Assembly: GCA_036227345.1 (NCBI GenBank)
Contig: CP109468.1
Span: 2,480,001-2,544,000, forward strand
Source: Streptomyces sp. NBC_01463
Lineage (GTDB): Bacteria > Actinomycetota > Actinomycetes > Streptomycetales > Streptomycetaceae
Length of the DNA stretch: 64,000 bases
Direction: 5' to 3'
The notes under the pieces were generated by a model. The model was not told the DNA's origin. It saw only the letters and a list, made by a program, of their open reading frames with translations, and ran no database searches. How positions within the stretch are numbered: position 1 is the stretch's first letter; every line of letters begins with the position of its first letter. The position numbers and the translations under genes are program-made. Below are positions 63,954 to 64,000 of the stretch, one piece after another.

Positions 63954-64000
63954 TGGAACGCCCCCATCCCGCCGAATACCGTCGCGCGAACCACAAGAAT

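Overview
This is high-GC actinobacterial chromosome, almost certainly Streptomyces. The whiG sporulation sigma factor, the developmental repressor nsdA, a four-gene type I signal peptidase cluster (sipWXYZ) and the amtB-glnB-glnD block appear in the order I remember for the S. coelicolor SCO5582 to about SCO5671 region. The assignment rests on recognised proteins and remembered synteny, not on a search. No rRNA, tRNA, CRISPR array, transposase or prophage was seen. All but the first gene are complete.

Bases 1 to about 24400 form a split polyamine/4-aminobutyraldehyde locus. A leftward six-gene operon holds an aldehyde dehydrogenase, a PotD-like binding lipoprotein, a PotA-like ATPase, two permeases and an FAD oxidoreductase that runs off the edge. 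A second dehydrogenase plus PotD-like pair lies at 19.5-22.4 kb, divergent from an Lrp/AsnC regulator and a class III aminotransferase. Between the two modules are unrelated genes: a NADAR protein, a DUF4190 protein, adenosine deaminase, a glycerophosphodiesterase, a methyltransferase coupled to a two-component system, a serine hydrolase, and two tandem secreted beta-helix glycosidases of GH87 type. The two glycosidases are separated by a 240-bp inverted-repeat element.

Bases 24.6-33.9 kb hold an ABC pair behind a perfect palindrome, a LOG-family protein, a thiamine ABC transporter operon with a TPP riboswitch, rlmN, and a conserved hypothetical gene.

Bases 34-64 kb are core chromosome, mostly leftward: rpsB-tsf-pyrH-frr-cdsA; an M23 peptidase that appears frameshifted and runs antisense into a TetR gene; whiG; yraN-comM-dprA; rpsP-KH-rimM-trmD-rplS followed by sipW-X-Y-Z, a Nudix gene and a DUF2469 gene; an HEXXH protein; a methyltransferase; a second-type ftsH; ffh; the amtB-glnB-glnD nitrogen operon with a GlnR box; and nsdA.

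The best leads for something new are four. One is an AT-rich element shared by the two polyamine promoters. Another is a 10-bp-phased tandem repeat beside the two-component system. The third is the repeat element between the GH87 paralogues. The fourth is the degenerate ABC ATPase behind a 22-bp palindrome. I did not see a clear defence system or biosynthetic cluster.
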